This document shows, piece by piece, positions 40,116 to 49,800 of a stretch of DNA of 64,000 bases (within the stretch, counting starts at the first letter, position 1; each line of letters opens with the position of its first letter). A program made the position numbers and the translations under genes. Under the pieces are notes generated by a model. The model worked only from the letters and a program-made list of their open reading frames with translations, made no database searches and was not told the DNA's origin. Source of the stretch: Rhizorhapis sp036570425 (lineage in GTDB: Bacteria; Pseudomonadota; Alphaproteobacteria; Sphingomonadales; Sphingomonadaceae); assembly GCA_036570425.1 (NCBI GenBank), contig DATCYF010000016.1:31548-95547 (forward strand), in the 5' to 3' direction.

Positions 40116-41429
40116 ATGAGTTTTGCCGATCTCGGCCTATCAGAAGAATTGCTTAGAGCGGTAAACGAGGCCGGCTATGACAAGCCGACCCCGATTCAGA
40201 CGCAGGCGATCCCGCCGGTGCTGATGATGAAGGACCTGATTGGCATTGCTCAGACAGGCACCGGAAAAACTGCCAGCTTCGTCCTGCCGATGATCGATAT
40301 TCTGGCGCATGGCCGCAGCCGCGCGCGTATGCCCCGGTCGCTTATTCTGGAGCCCACCCGCGAACTCGCGGCTCAGGTCGCCGAAAATTTTGAGAAATAC
40401 GGCAAGTATAATAAACTTAGCATGGCGCTGCTCATTGGTGGCGTGTCGATGGGGGATCAGGTAAAGGCGCTGGAAAAGGGCGTCGATGTGCTGATTGCCA
40501 CGCCTGGACGGCTTATGGACTTGTTCGGGCGCGGTAATATCCTTCTCACCGGATGCAATCTCCTCGTGATCGATGAGGCTGACCGAATGCTCGATATGGG
40601 GTTCATCCCTGACATCGAGGAAATTTGCACCAAGCTGCCCGCCACACGGCAAACCCTGCTTTTTTCGGCCACCATGCCACCGCCCATCAAGAAGCTGGCC
40701 GACAAATTCCTTAATAATCCCAAGATTATTGAGGTAAGCCGCCCGGCAACGGCCAATACATCGATCAAGCAATGGCTGGTCCCGGTCGATCCGCGCAAAA
40801 AACGGGAAGTGCTTCGCGGCCTGCTCCAGAGCGAAAAGGTCAATACGGCCATCATCTTCTGCAATCGCAAGACGGCAGTGCGGGAACTGGCCAAGAGCCT
40901 GCAACGGCACGGCTATGCGGCTGGGGAGATTCATGGGGATATGGATCAGTCCTCCCGCATCGCTGAATTGGATCGATTCAAGAACGGCGACATCAACATT
41001 CTGGTTGCATCCGATGTCGCAGCGCGGGGGCTGGACGTGAAGGGCGTCTCCCATGTCTTCAACTTCGACGCGCCGTGGCACCCGGATGACTACATTCACC
41101 GGATCGGCCGGACCGGACGGGCAGGGGCGACGGGCACCGCTTATACCTTCGCAACGAAGGACGATGCCGAAGCAATCGAAAATATTGAAAAGCTCACCGG
41201 CCTGAAGATCGAGCGTATCGCGCGTGTCGAACTATCGGAGGCCGAAGAAAAGCCTGCCAAATCGAAACCGGAAAAGCCCTCCAAACCAAAAGCGCCCCAG
41301 ACTTCCTCTGCTCCTGAGCGCAAGGTGAAGGCTCAAGCGCCACGCCGCCGCGAAGCCGAAGATCATGAGCCAGATGAAGGCTGGAACGGTCCGGTGCCGG
41401 ATTTTCTCATGGTGAAACTGGGATGTTAA
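40116..41429 (+). CDS. DEAD-box ATP-dependent RNA helicase (RhlE-like)
   Basis: This 437-residue helicase has the Q motif (TPIQTQAIPP), Walker A AQTGTGKTAS, PTRELAAQV, TPGRL, VIDEADRMLDMGF and SAT. The second RecA domain has IIFCNRKT, VASDVAARGLD and HRIGRTGRAG. The basic, Pro/Lys-rich tail (about 375-430) is typical of RNA-binding extensions in RhlE-type proteins. Likely roles are RNA turnover or ribosome assembly, especially in the cold. It has its own terminator (41459-41484). Confidence 0.93.
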   Translation: MSFADLGLSEELLRAVNEAGYDKPTPIQTQAIPPVLMMKDLIGIAQTGTGKTASFVLPMIDILAHGRSRARMPRSLILEPTRELAAQVAENFEKYGKYNKLSMALLIGGVSMGDQVKALEKGVDVLIATPGRLMDLFGRGNILLTGCNLLVIDEADRMLDMGFIPDIEEICTKLPATRQTLLFSATMPPPIKKLADKFLNNPKIIEVSRPATANTSIKQWLVPVDPRKKREVLRGLLQSEKVNTAIIFCNRKTAVRELAKSLQRHGYAAGEIHGDMDQSSRIAELDRFKNGDINILVASDVAARGLDVKGVSHVFNFDAPWHPDDYIHRIGRTGRAGATGTAYTFATKDDAEAIENIEKLTGLKIERIARVELSEAEEKPAKSKPEKPSKPKAPQTSSAPERKVKAQAPRRREAEDHEPDEGWNGPVPDFLMVKLGC

Positions 41430-41458
41430 CCCTTCCGCTTCACGTCCACAGTGCACAG

Positions 41459-41484
41459 AAAAGGCCCGGTTTTCCGGGCCTTTT
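41459..41484. terminator. Bidirectional Rho-independent terminator
   Basis: AAAAGGCCCGG and CCGGGCCTTTT form an 11-bp perfect stem with a TTTT loop. It lies between the convergent helicase and DUF2171 genes and can serve both strands. Confidence 0.9.
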
Positions 41485-41509
41485 CCTTTTCATGGAACGG
41501 CAGTTGGCT

Positions 41510-42373
41510 TCAATAAGTCCCGGAGAAGCTGCGATTGAGGTAATGTGCTCCTCGGCCTTGATTCTCGTCGCCTGGCGACATCGATTTGCGGCGTTCTTCA
41601 TTCCGCCATTCCTCATGCGCTTCGTTGGCCGTTTTCTCCAGGATCACCTTGTCCTCGACCCGATCGATCCAGCGCGAAGGAATGCTGTGATGCGTTCCAT
41701 GCGAGTCGGGATCGCTTTTGGTCAGGATGATCCGATCACCGGCAACCTTATCGACCTTTCCGACATGTTCGCCGTCGCTGCCGATGACGTCCATATGTTC
41801 GGTTACTAATCCCAAGCAATCCCGCTGACTGCAGCGCCGCTGCCGCCAGGTGCCGAATTCATTTTCAAACTTCTGCTGATTTTCCTGGCGATATTCGTGA
41901 TAGTCTCTGTCAAGCTCGGCCATCTGGTTATTCCGCCATGCCTGGTAATTGGAATCGTAATCGCGGTCATGTTCCCCATAATCGCGCGGTTGACGGCTGG
42001 AGGCGAAACCGCTGCGCTGGTCGGTAAAGGGGCGATAAACCGTGGAACTCCGTCCATAGCTCGACGGAAAGCCGATGCGATTGCTTTGAAAGCGCGGATC
42101 GCCATAAGTGCGGTTCATCATCTCGTCATGTTCGCGCCGGCGCTCGGCTTCCTCGTCGCCGAACCAACTCCGCACCTCATCCCCGGCGCGATCAAAAAAA
42201 CCACGGTCCTCATCATCATCATAATCTTCCCGCGAGGATGGACCATAACGTCCCTCCCCTTCGCTTCTGCGGCGGCCATATACGCCGCCAGAGGACGGAT
42301 TGGACATGCGGTCGCCGCGAGGAGCGCGGCTCCGATCGGAACGGCTGCGGTAGTCATAATCATAGTAGGCCAT
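41510..42373 (-). CDS. DUF2171-domain stress protein with disordered N-terminus
   Basis: This 287-residue protein starts at MAYYDYDYRSRSD, 6 nt after GGAGAG. Residues 1-215 are low-complexity and rich in Tyr, Arg, Asp, Ser and Gly (YGRRRSEGEGRYG, DRDYDSNYQAW). A segment FFDRAGDEVRSWFGDEEAERRREHD looks like the SWFGDEEA motif seen in sphingomonad stress proteins. The C-terminal part is DUF2171/PRC-barrel-like (VTEHMDVIGSDGEHVGKVDKV, IPSRWIDRVEDKVILEK). An exact EcfG promoter lies upstream. A general-stress role is inferred from that promoter. Confidence 0.85.
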   Translation of the reverse strand: MAYYDYDYRSRSDRSRAPRGDRMSNPSSGGVYGRRRSEGEGRYGPSSREDYDDDEDRGFFDRAGDEVRSWFGDEEAERRREHDEMMNRTYGDPRFQSNRIGFPSSYGRSSTVYRPFTDQRSGFASSRQPRDYGEHDRDYDSNYQAWRNNQMAELDRDYHEYRQENQQKFENEFGTWRQRRCSQRDCLGLVTEHMDVIGSDGEHVGKVDKVAGDRIILTKSDPDSHGTHHSIPSRWIDRVEDKVILEKTANEAHEEWRNEERRKSMSPGDENQGRGAHYLNRSFSGTY

Positions 42374-42439
42374 GTTTCTCTCCTGTATCTGCTGCCGGGC
42401 CGCTGACATGCGAAATACGGCCGCGGTGACCAGCAAACC

Positions 42440-42464
42440 AACGGGAAGAATGGGCGATTGTTCC
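42440..42464 (-). promoter_or_regulatory. EcfG (general stress sigma factor) promoter
   Basis: On the minus strand, GGAAC (42464-42460) and CGTT (42443-42440) are separated by exactly 16 nt, the alphaproteobacterial EcfG consensus. It lies about 67 nt upstream of the DUF2171 start. Confidence 0.8.
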
Positions 42465-42562
42465 GGCGACAGACGTCGCCCTGCCACGTTCTGGCGATCT
42501 TTGGACCGGCCTTAGAAAAGGCGTTGCAACTCTTCCAATGCCATGCTTATACAACGCTCACC

Positions 42563-42638
42563 GGGGCCGTAGCTCAGTTGGGAGAGCGCATCGTTCGCAA
42601 TGATGAGGTCAGGGGTTCGATTCCCCTCGGCTCCACCA
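42563..42638 (+). tRNA. tRNA-Ala (CGC)
   Basis: This is a 76-nt cloverleaf. The acceptor GGGGCCG pairs with CGGCTCC, including a G-T pair at the third position that is typical of the alanine acceptor stem. Discriminator A and an encoded CCA follow. The anticodon stem CATCG/TGATG encloses TTCGCAA, giving CGC. Confidence 0.94.
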
Positions 42639-43069
42639 CGCCGATTGGTTGCTTGCTTGGGGCGCTACTCCGGGTGAGCCAAAACTGATTTTCACACATC
42701 GATGTCCGATTTTTCCAGCCAGATCGAGCGTGTCTCGCGATGCTGGTCCTGATCGTATTTGGCTGGCATCGGAAGCGGGGTTGCTCATGCCGCTGACTTG
42801 TCAAGGCGCGGCGCGCTATTGCAAATCTTGCTTGCCATACGCCCGGCCGCTGCCTGGCTTGCGTTCCGGCGGAACACCGTTGCCTACTGTGCCGAAACTT
42901 GATGGGCCTTTTTTGGCATTCGGGGCACCGGAACATTGTTCTACCTGCAATATGCATTCAAGGCCGGGCAATCCCCTGCGCGCAATTGACCGATCGCAAC
43001 AAGTGCGGGGAAGTTCGGCACCATAGCCATCCTTGTGCATTGATACGGCTAAACGGCTCAGGAGGATCG
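42639..43069. other. Intergenic stretch between tRNA-Ala and the BrkB gene
   Basis: About 430 bp without a supported gene. One plus-strand frame (42649-43026) has two CxxC pairs but no ribosome site and no recognisable family. The segment should hold the promoter for the BrkB/MgtC pair. No terminator was seen directly after the tRNA. Confidence 0.45.
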
Positions 43070-44110
43070 ATGACAGCTCAATCGGCGGCAGAGCGAGGCG
43101 CTCATGCGGATACGCCAGCTTCCCTCACAATAGCTGCATGGCGCGAGATTGCAGGGCGGATATGGGTCAACAGCGGCAGGCACAACATCAATTTGATGGC
43201 AGCCGGGGTAGCGTTCTACGCCTTTCTCTCTTTCGTTCCTTTGCTGGGCGCGCTTATTATGACCTATGGTCTGATCGCTGATCCAGCCTTGGTAGCGAAC
43301 CATCTCAAGGTAATCATCGATCTGGTTCCCGCCGATGCGGCTCGTCTGATTTATGAGCAATTGGTCGATCTTACGACCGCCGCTGGTGAAAAGAAGGGAT
43401 TTGGCCTCATCATAGCGTTGGGAGTATCCATTTATGGTGCGACGCGGGCGTCGGGCGCCGTCATGTCGGCGCTTAACGTGATTTATGAGCAGGAGGATAC
43501 GCGCGGAATTATCAAGGGTACGGCCATTGCCGCTTTGTTGATTGTCGGTGCCATCGTCATCGGAATAGTCGGTATATTGGCCGCTTCCGCTCTGGGTTTC
43601 GCGCAGGAACTGGCGGCCGAACTGGGCTCTGTCGCGGCTATGCTGGTTCGAATTGCCACCTGGCTGGGCGCGGCTCTTCTGTGCAGTGCCACCATTGCGG
43701 CCATGTACAGGTTCGCGCCTGACCGGGCCGACGCGGAGTGGCGCTGGCTGAGCGTCGGCTCAGTGTTGGCTACGATAGTGTGGCTCATTGCGACTTTGGG
43801 CTTCGGATTTTATGCCTCCCGCTTCGGGGACTACAATGCCACATACGGATCGCTGGGCGCTGTCGTGGTGTTGCTGTTGTGGCTCTATGTCTCGGCCTAT
43901 GCGATTTTGCTGGGCGGCCTCGTCAATGCGGAGGCGGAGCGGCAGACTGCGCGCGACACCACCACGGGGCCCGAGGAGCCGATGGGGAAGCGAGGCGCGG
44001 TGGTCGCGGATACAAGCGCGGCAATCAAGCCTCCCGAAGAGCAGCGTGCGGAAAAGGATGCAGCGATCAACGGAGATGATCCGAGCAGCCAGGATCGGGT
44101 TTCTCGATGA
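43070..44110 (+). CDS. YihY/BrkB-family inner membrane protein
   Basis: This 346-residue membrane protein has a strong GGAGG site just before MTAQSAAERG; longer frames reach into non-coding DNA. Six membrane segments are visible (first LMAAGVAFYAFLSFVPLLGALIM). The family motifs FYAFLSFVPLLG, GATRASGAVMSALNVIYE and FGDYNATYGSLGAVVVLLLWLY are present. The C-terminal tail is hydrophilic and Glu/Lys-rich. BrkB/YihY proteins were once called RNase BN; their function is unsettled. It overlaps the MgtC-like gene by 4 bp. Confidence 0.92.
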   Translation: MTAQSAAERGAHADTPASLTIAAWREIAGRIWVNSGRHNINLMAAGVAFYAFLSFVPLLGALIMTYGLIADPALVANHLKVIIDLVPADAARLIYEQLVDLTTAAGEKKGFGLIIALGVSIYGATRASGAVMSALNVIYEQEDTRGIIKGTAIAALLIVGAIVIGIVGILAASALGFAQELAAELGSVAAMLVRIATWLGAALLCSATIAAMYRFAPDRADAEWRWLSVGSVLATIVWLIATLGFGFYASRFGDYNATYGSLGAVVVLLLWLYVSAYAILLGGLVNAEAERQTARDTTTGPEEPMGKRGAVVADTSAAIKPPEEQRAEKDAAINGDDPSSQDRVSR

Positions 44111-44595
44111 TGGAAGCAGGGGCTTTCTCTCCCGTCCATCTTTCCTGGCTGGATGCCTTGGCCAGGCTGGGCGGCGCCATCCTGTTTTCCTTGGCGATCG
44201 GCCTGGAGCGTTTCCTGCATCGCAAGCCTGTCGATTTCCGGCCGTTCGTCATCATCTCCCTTGCGTCTTGCGCACTGACGGTCGCTATACTCGAACTCGG
44301 CTATCGTTCGTCCGATCCTCATCTCTCGATTGATCCGGCCAAGGTGATAAGCGGCGTGATGACTGGCATCGGCTTTTTGGGCGCAGGCGCGTTGTTTCGT
44401 GAAAAGCATCTGGTGCAAGGTGCCGGATCGGCGGCGGCCATCTGGGCTGCGGGCGCTCTTGGGATCGTCTGCGGAATGGGCTTTTTGTGGCTTGCGGCGC
44501 TGCTGTCTGGCGGCATAGTCATCCTGTTTCTTGTAGGCCGCCATTATACCAATGCCTATGACGCTCGCATAAACGAGGATGAAGATCGGCTATAG
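44107..44595 (+). CDS. MgtC/SapB-family membrane protein
   Basis: This 162-residue protein has four or five membrane segments. It has the family signature RLGGAILFSLAIGLER near the N-terminus, and the GVMTGIGFLGAGALFR and GAGSAAAIWAAGALGIVCG motifs. Short MgtC-like proteins without the C-terminal ACT domain occur widely; Salmonella MgtC affects magnesium starvation survival and F-type ATPase. Start ATGATG overlaps the brkB-like stop, so both are co-translated. Confidence 0.9.
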   Translation: MMEAGAFSPVHLSWLDALARLGGAILFSLAIGLERFLHRKPVDFRPFVIISLASCALTVAILELGYRSSDPHLSIDPAKVISGVMTGIGFLGAGALFREKHLVQGAGSAAAIWAAGALGIVCGMGFLWLAALLSGGIVILFLVGRHYTNAYDARINEDEDRL

Positions 44596-44691
44596 CGCTG
44601 AGGCACTGGCCGCACCCATGCCGAGGGTAGCGCGATGGTCCGTCCTAGGGAACTTTCGCAAGCGTGCCGGATTATTGGTCGTTAAGCGGTA

Positions 44692-46887
44692 ATGGGGGAC
44701 AGCTACCTGATGAGAATTGAGTCTCGCGAAATTCTGGAGCGCGGGTCTTTTCCGTTAAGCGGGATCAAGGTGCTGGCATTCGCTTTTCTTGGGGTCGCAA
44801 GTTCTACTGCTTTGGCGCGTGCGCAGCAAATGCCGCCTCCGCAAGCGGCGCCTCAACCCGTTATTCCTGAAGATGAATTTGAACAGGCCGTGCCACCGCT
44901 CGACTCGGAACTCGATCGTCCGCTGGAATCCCTTGATGCGTTTGAGCAGGAACAGAGCGACGGCGATCAGAGAGAAGAGGTCGCGGCCCCTCCCACTATG
45001 GTGCAGGGCGGTGATGCAGGCGTGGACGTTATCGGAAATGCTCCCCCCACAGATCCGGCCCTGCAGGAGCCGCTACCGCCCCTTTCCTCTTTTGATGTCG
45101 AGCCAGTCGAAATACCGGAAGAGGAAAACGCGTCGGAAAAGACCTCGATTGCATATGATTATCGCGTCGACGGGCTGGAGAACGCGAAAGCGGAAGAAGC
45201 CGACATGGCTGGCCTGTTCAAGGATGAATCGGCGCTGGAAGATGGAGACGGGGAGGCGGCCAACGCGGCGATGGTATCGGCGCGAATGACTGAAGACCAG
45301 GAACTGCTGAGACACATCCTGGAAAGCGAAGGCTTTTATGATGCGTCGATTCAGAGTCGTCTCGAGCAGCCCAATGGCGACAATGATCGGTTGACTGCCA
45401 TATTGAAAGTCGTGCCGGGGCAGCGATATGCGCTGGGCGATATCGTGATCCAGGCGAAGCCCACGACGCCACCGGGTCTTGTTCGAGACAACCTGAATCT
45501 TTCAACGGGCGATCCCATCATTGCCGCCCGCGTGCTGGCTGCGGAGGCCAACGTCAAACTCGTCATGCCGCAGCAAGGCTATCCCTTCGCGGAGATCGGT
45601 CAGCGCGATATCCTGCTCGATTCGCAGACGGGGACAGGCGATTACACACTGCCCGTTGAAACAGGACCTCGTTCCCGCTTCGGCGGGTTTACGACGACGG
45701 GCGATCTCGTCTTCACACCGGAGCATATCGACGTTCTGGCCCGGTTCAAACGCGGTGAGTTGTATGACAGCCGAAAAGTGGATGACTTGCGGCAGGCGCT
45801 GGTGGCGACGGGTCTCTTTTCCACAATTTCCGTCGAACCCAAGCAGACCGGCGAAGAAGCGCCTGACGAAACCGAATATGTGAATTTGCTCGTACGCCAG
45901 CAGGAGGGGCCGCCACGGACGCTCGCGGCCACCGCAGGCTACAGCACTGGCCAGGGATTCAGGGTCGAAGGATCATGGACGCACAGGAACCTCTTTCCAC
46001 CTGAAGGAGCGCTGATCGTCAGCGGCGTCGGCGGCACGCAGGAGCAGGGTGCTGGCGTTACATTCCGACGCTCCAACGCGGGGCGGCGGGATCGGACGGT
46101 GGAGTTGTCGGTCAATGGCCTCCACAGCAACTATGATGCATTCGAAGCCTTTACCGGGCGCATAGCGGGGCGGATATCCTATGATTCCACCCCGATCTGG
46201 CAGAAGCGTTTCACCTATGCCTATGGCTTTGAACTGATCGGAACGAGCGAAGACGATTATGATTTCGCCAGCGCCAAGCGGCAGCGGCAGACCTATTGGA
46301 TAGCCTCTCTCCCGCTGGAAGCCGGGTTCGACACGTCGGATGACCTTCTCAATCCCACCAGCGGTTTTCGCCTGACGGCGCATGTGTCCCCCGAAATCTC
46401 TTTCGGGCGCGGAACCAATCCTTACGCCCGGGGCATGATCGAAGGCAGCGCTTATTATCCGGTTAGTGAGGCCATTGTTCTGGCGGGCCGGGTACGGGTC
46501 GCTTCGATCGCCGGTGCTGACCGCACCGATATCGCGCCCTCCCGTCGGCTATATGGCGGCGGCGGCGGATCGGTTCGCGGCTTTGGTTATCAGGAGCTGG
46601 GGCCGAAGGATCCCAACGGCGATCCGATCGGTGGCCGCAGCCTGAATGAGGCAGCGGCTGAAGTGCGCTATCGGTTTGGCAATTTCGGCATTGTGGGCTT
46701 TGTCGATGCGGGGCAGGTTTACGAAAGCTCCACGCCGAAATTTTCCGATTGGCGGTTCGGCGCCGGCATTGGTGGCCGTTTCTACACCAATTTCGGGCCG
46801 CTCCGGCTTGATGTGGCGACGCCGATCGGTCGGCGTAGGGGCGAATCACGTATAGCGGTCTATGTCTCGATCGGGCAGGCCTTCTAA
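44692..46887 (+). CDS. tamA: TamA-like outer membrane assembly protein
   Basis: This 731-residue BamA-superfamily protein forms a transmembrane barrel that cooperates with TamB in moving proteins or lipids to the outer membrane. The signal peptide spans GIKVLAFAFLGVASSTALARA. An acidic Pro/Glu-rich linker covers about 45-165, then POTRA-like domains (QRYALGDIVIQ, RSRFGGFTTTGDLVF) and a beta barrel follow, with the lid-loop motif RRLYGGGGGSVRGFGYQE and terminal SIGQAF. The long acidic N-terminal linker is not present in E. coli TamA. The start may also be MRIESREIL (44710), which has a better-spaced GGGGGA. The stop overlaps the tamB start by one base. Confidence 0.92.
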   Translation: MGDSYLMRIESREILERGSFPLSGIKVLAFAFLGVASSTALARAQQMPPPQAAPQPVIPEDEFEQAVPPLDSELDRPLESLDAFEQEQSDGDQREEVAAPPTMVQGGDAGVDVIGNAPPTDPALQEPLPPLSSFDVEPVEIPEEENASEKTSIAYDYRVDGLENAKAEEADMAGLFKDESALEDGDGEAANAAMVSARMTEDQELLRHILESEGFYDASIQSRLEQPNGDNDRLTAILKVVPGQRYALGDIVIQAKPTTPPGLVRDNLNLSTGDPIIAARVLAAEANVKLVMPQQGYPFAEIGQRDILLDSQTGTGDYTLPVETGPRSRFGGFTTTGDLVFTPEHIDVLARFKRGELYDSRKVDDLRQALVATGLFSTISVEPKQTGEEAPDETEYVNLLVRQQEGPPRTLAATAGYSTGQGFRVEGSWTHRNLFPPEGALIVSGVGGTQEQGAGVTFRRSNAGRRDRTVELSVNGLHSNYDAFEAFTGRIAGRISYDSTPIWQKRFTYAYGFELIGTSEDDYDFASAKRQRQTYWIASLPLEAGFDTSDDLLNPTSGFRLTAHVSPEISFGRGTNPYARGMIEGSAYYPVSEAIVLAGRVRVASIAGADRTDIAPSRRLYGGGGGSVRGFGYQELGPKDPNGDPIGGRSLNEAAAEVRYRFGNFGIVGFVDAGQVYESSTPKFSDWRFGAGIGGRFYTNFGPLRLDVATPIGRRRGESRIAVYVSIGQAF

Positions 46888-49800
46888 TGGCACAGGAAGA
46901 CTCCACGGAAGCCGAAATGGCCTCGGAAGGATCGGAGGACACAGTGCGGTCCAGCCCGGCTCGGCGAGCCTTGAAGATCGGCGGCGGGATCATTCTGGGC
47001 CTTATACTGTTGGTCCTGCTGGCTGTTGCGGCGCTCAACACAGGACCGGGAAAGCGCTTCGTCGCCAATCAGATCGCCAATCTGGCCTTCGCCAACGGTT
47101 TGAAGATCGAAGCGGGACGGATCGACGGCTCTCTTTATGGCCGGATGATCCTTCGCAATCTCAAGATATCCGATCCCAAGGGCGTTTTTCTGACATCGCC
47201 TGCTGTCGTCGTGGATTGGCGGCCCTTCAAATATCTGCAGAATCATGTCGATGTCCATGAATTGTCGAGCAAGCGGATCACGCTGCTACGCCTGCCACAA
47301 TTCAAACCAAGCGAAGCTGCCGAACAGGGACCGCTGCTTCCCGATATCGACATCGATGTGCGAAAGCTGGAAATTGGACAATTTGTCATTGAACCGCCCG
47401 TAACCGGCCAACGTCATATCGCGACATTCTCAGGCGACGCGAAAATTGCGGACCGGCATGTCCAGCTTTCAATAAAAGCACGGGCGTTGCGTGGACGGGG
47501 CATAGCGGGTGGCGACAGGATAGAACTCGCGCTCAATGCCGCGCCGCAGACAAACCGGCTCGATATTCAACTCACGCTTGATGCGCCCGCCAATGGCTTG
47601 GTGTCGGGGCTGACTGGTACCACCAAAGGACTGCATATGCAGATCGGAGGGAAGGGCGACTGGAAGCGGTGGGACGGAAGCGCCCTGGCCAGTCTGGGCG
47701 GCAGCCGGATCGTCAATCTTTCGCTGACAGGACGGGATGGTGCGTTCCGCACAAAGGGCGCGCTTCATCCGGACGGCCTTCTGGCCGGGCCGGCGCAGCG
47801 GCTTATGGGGCCGGTGACACAGGTCGATATTCGTGCAGTCCTGGCTGAACGGCGAGCAGATATCACCGGGCGACTGAATTCCGATGCATTCACTTTGACC
47901 GCGGATGGTCTGCTGAACTTGGCCGATAATCGCTTCGGCAATATGAAGCTGGATTTTCTGTTGCGTAAGCCGACCACCGTGGCCGAAAATCTCTACGGTC
48001 GCAGCGTGCGCGCTGTTCTGGCAGTGGATGGGCCATTCGCCAAGCCAGTCGTGGGTTACAGGCTCACCGCTGGGGCCATCGGCTTCGACGAGATTACTGT
48101 CGAAGGGTTGCAGGCTTCAGGACAAGCACGGGTGGACGCCGACGCCATCATGATCCCCGTCAATGCTCAGGCGCGACGCATTACCGGATTGGACGTAGCT
48201 GCGGGCGGCCGCCTGGAGAATATACGCCTGAATGGCGATCTCGCAATCAAGGGGCCGCGGATACTGTCGGACAATATGAAAATCCGGTCCGACCGCATTG
48301 ATGCCACGGCCATCCTGATAGCTGACATGTCGAAGGGCCTGTACACGGGGGCGCTGGAGGGCAGGGTCAATAATTACCGGATCGAAAGCGTAGGTATCTT
48401 CAATCTTGAAACCACGGCTGATCTGGATACGGCGCCCAATGGAGGATTCACGCTCAAGGGACGGGTGCGGGCGCGCTCGACGCGGCTCCTCAACGATAGC
48501 GTGCGCGATTTCCTGGGGGGCAATGTCCTCGTCGCGGCGGACACCAGCTATGACACAGATGGCATCATCCGAATCCAGCGGCTGAACGTCAGCGCACCCG
48601 CGTTTCGGCTGACCGGCGGTAGCGGCCGCTATTCGCCAGATGGAGGCATCAGCTTTGCCGCGAATGCCTATTCTCAGGCTTACGGGCCCTTGGGTGTGAA
48701 GGTCAGCGGATCGCTGGGATCGCCTGTGGCCTATCTGACCGCGCCGCGCCCGGGCGTCGGGATCGGACTGGTGAACCTGAAGGCGCAATTACGCGGAAGC
48801 CCTAAAGGCTATGCGGTTCAAGCGAGCGGCGGCACGGATTATGGGCCGTTCGACGCAGACGTTCTGATCCTGACCGGTGGAGGCCCGCTGACCATAGAGA
48901 TAAAGCACGGCGAATTTGCTGGCATCGATCTGCGGGGACGGGTCCGCCAGACCGCTGCCGGACCGTTCGATGGCCAGCTATTCGCCAACGGATCAGGTAT
49001 TGACGGAACGGTGCAGCTTAGCGCCGCCGGTTCCTACCAGCGGGCGGACATACATGCCCGGGCAAACAACGCGGTCCTGCCGGCTCCCGCGAAGCTCGTT
49101 ATCGGCCGTGCGATCATTGATGGGCATGCCATTCTTTACGATGAGCCGGAGGTCGTTGCTGACGTTCAGTTCGGTCAAACGCAGTTCGGTACGCTTGAAC
49201 TCAACGCTGCCCGGGCGCAAATCCATTATCAAGGCGGGCGCGGCAATGCGAAGCTGCTGGCGGAAGGCTATAGCGGTGTACCGTTCCGCATCGCCGCCAA
49301 TGGAGCGCTTACGCCTGATCTTTGGCGGATCGCCCTCAATGGCCGCGTCAATGGCGTTGATGTGAAAACGCAATCGCCCGCGCGCATCATTCCCGGCGCG
49401 GATGGTTATCGGCTGCAACCGACGGTCATCACTTTCGGCAAAGGCGCTGCGACGGTGGCGGGCGCCTTTGGTAAAGCCGTGGAAATTCAAAGCCGCTTCA
49501 AGGATGTCGACCTGGCGATCGTGAACAGCTTTGCGCCCGGCCTGAACATTGGCGGCCGCGCCACCGGCAGCCTCGACTTCTCCCAGCCCGCAGGCAGCAG
49601 CTTTCCGCAAGCGGACGCGCGTCTTAACATTGCGGGATTTACGCGAACCAGCCTTTCGGCAGTGTCGCAGCCGGTCGACATCAGCGTGGCTGGACATTTG
49701 CTGCCATCAGGGGGCGATATTGGCGCTGTGCTGCGGCGGAACAACGTCGTCATCGGTCGTGTAAAGGCCTCTCTCAGTCCATTGCCGCCCGGTTCAGGAA

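Noticed and set aside
42574..42957. Minus-strand frame ending in PRGIEPLTSSLRTMRSPN
   Set aside because: This phrase is the well-known false translation of a tRNA gene, here tRNA-Ala at 42563-42638.
42649..43026. Plus-strand frame with two CxxC pairs
   Set aside because: It looked briefly like a zinc-binding protein, but there is no ribosome site or family match, and it begins right at a tRNA end.
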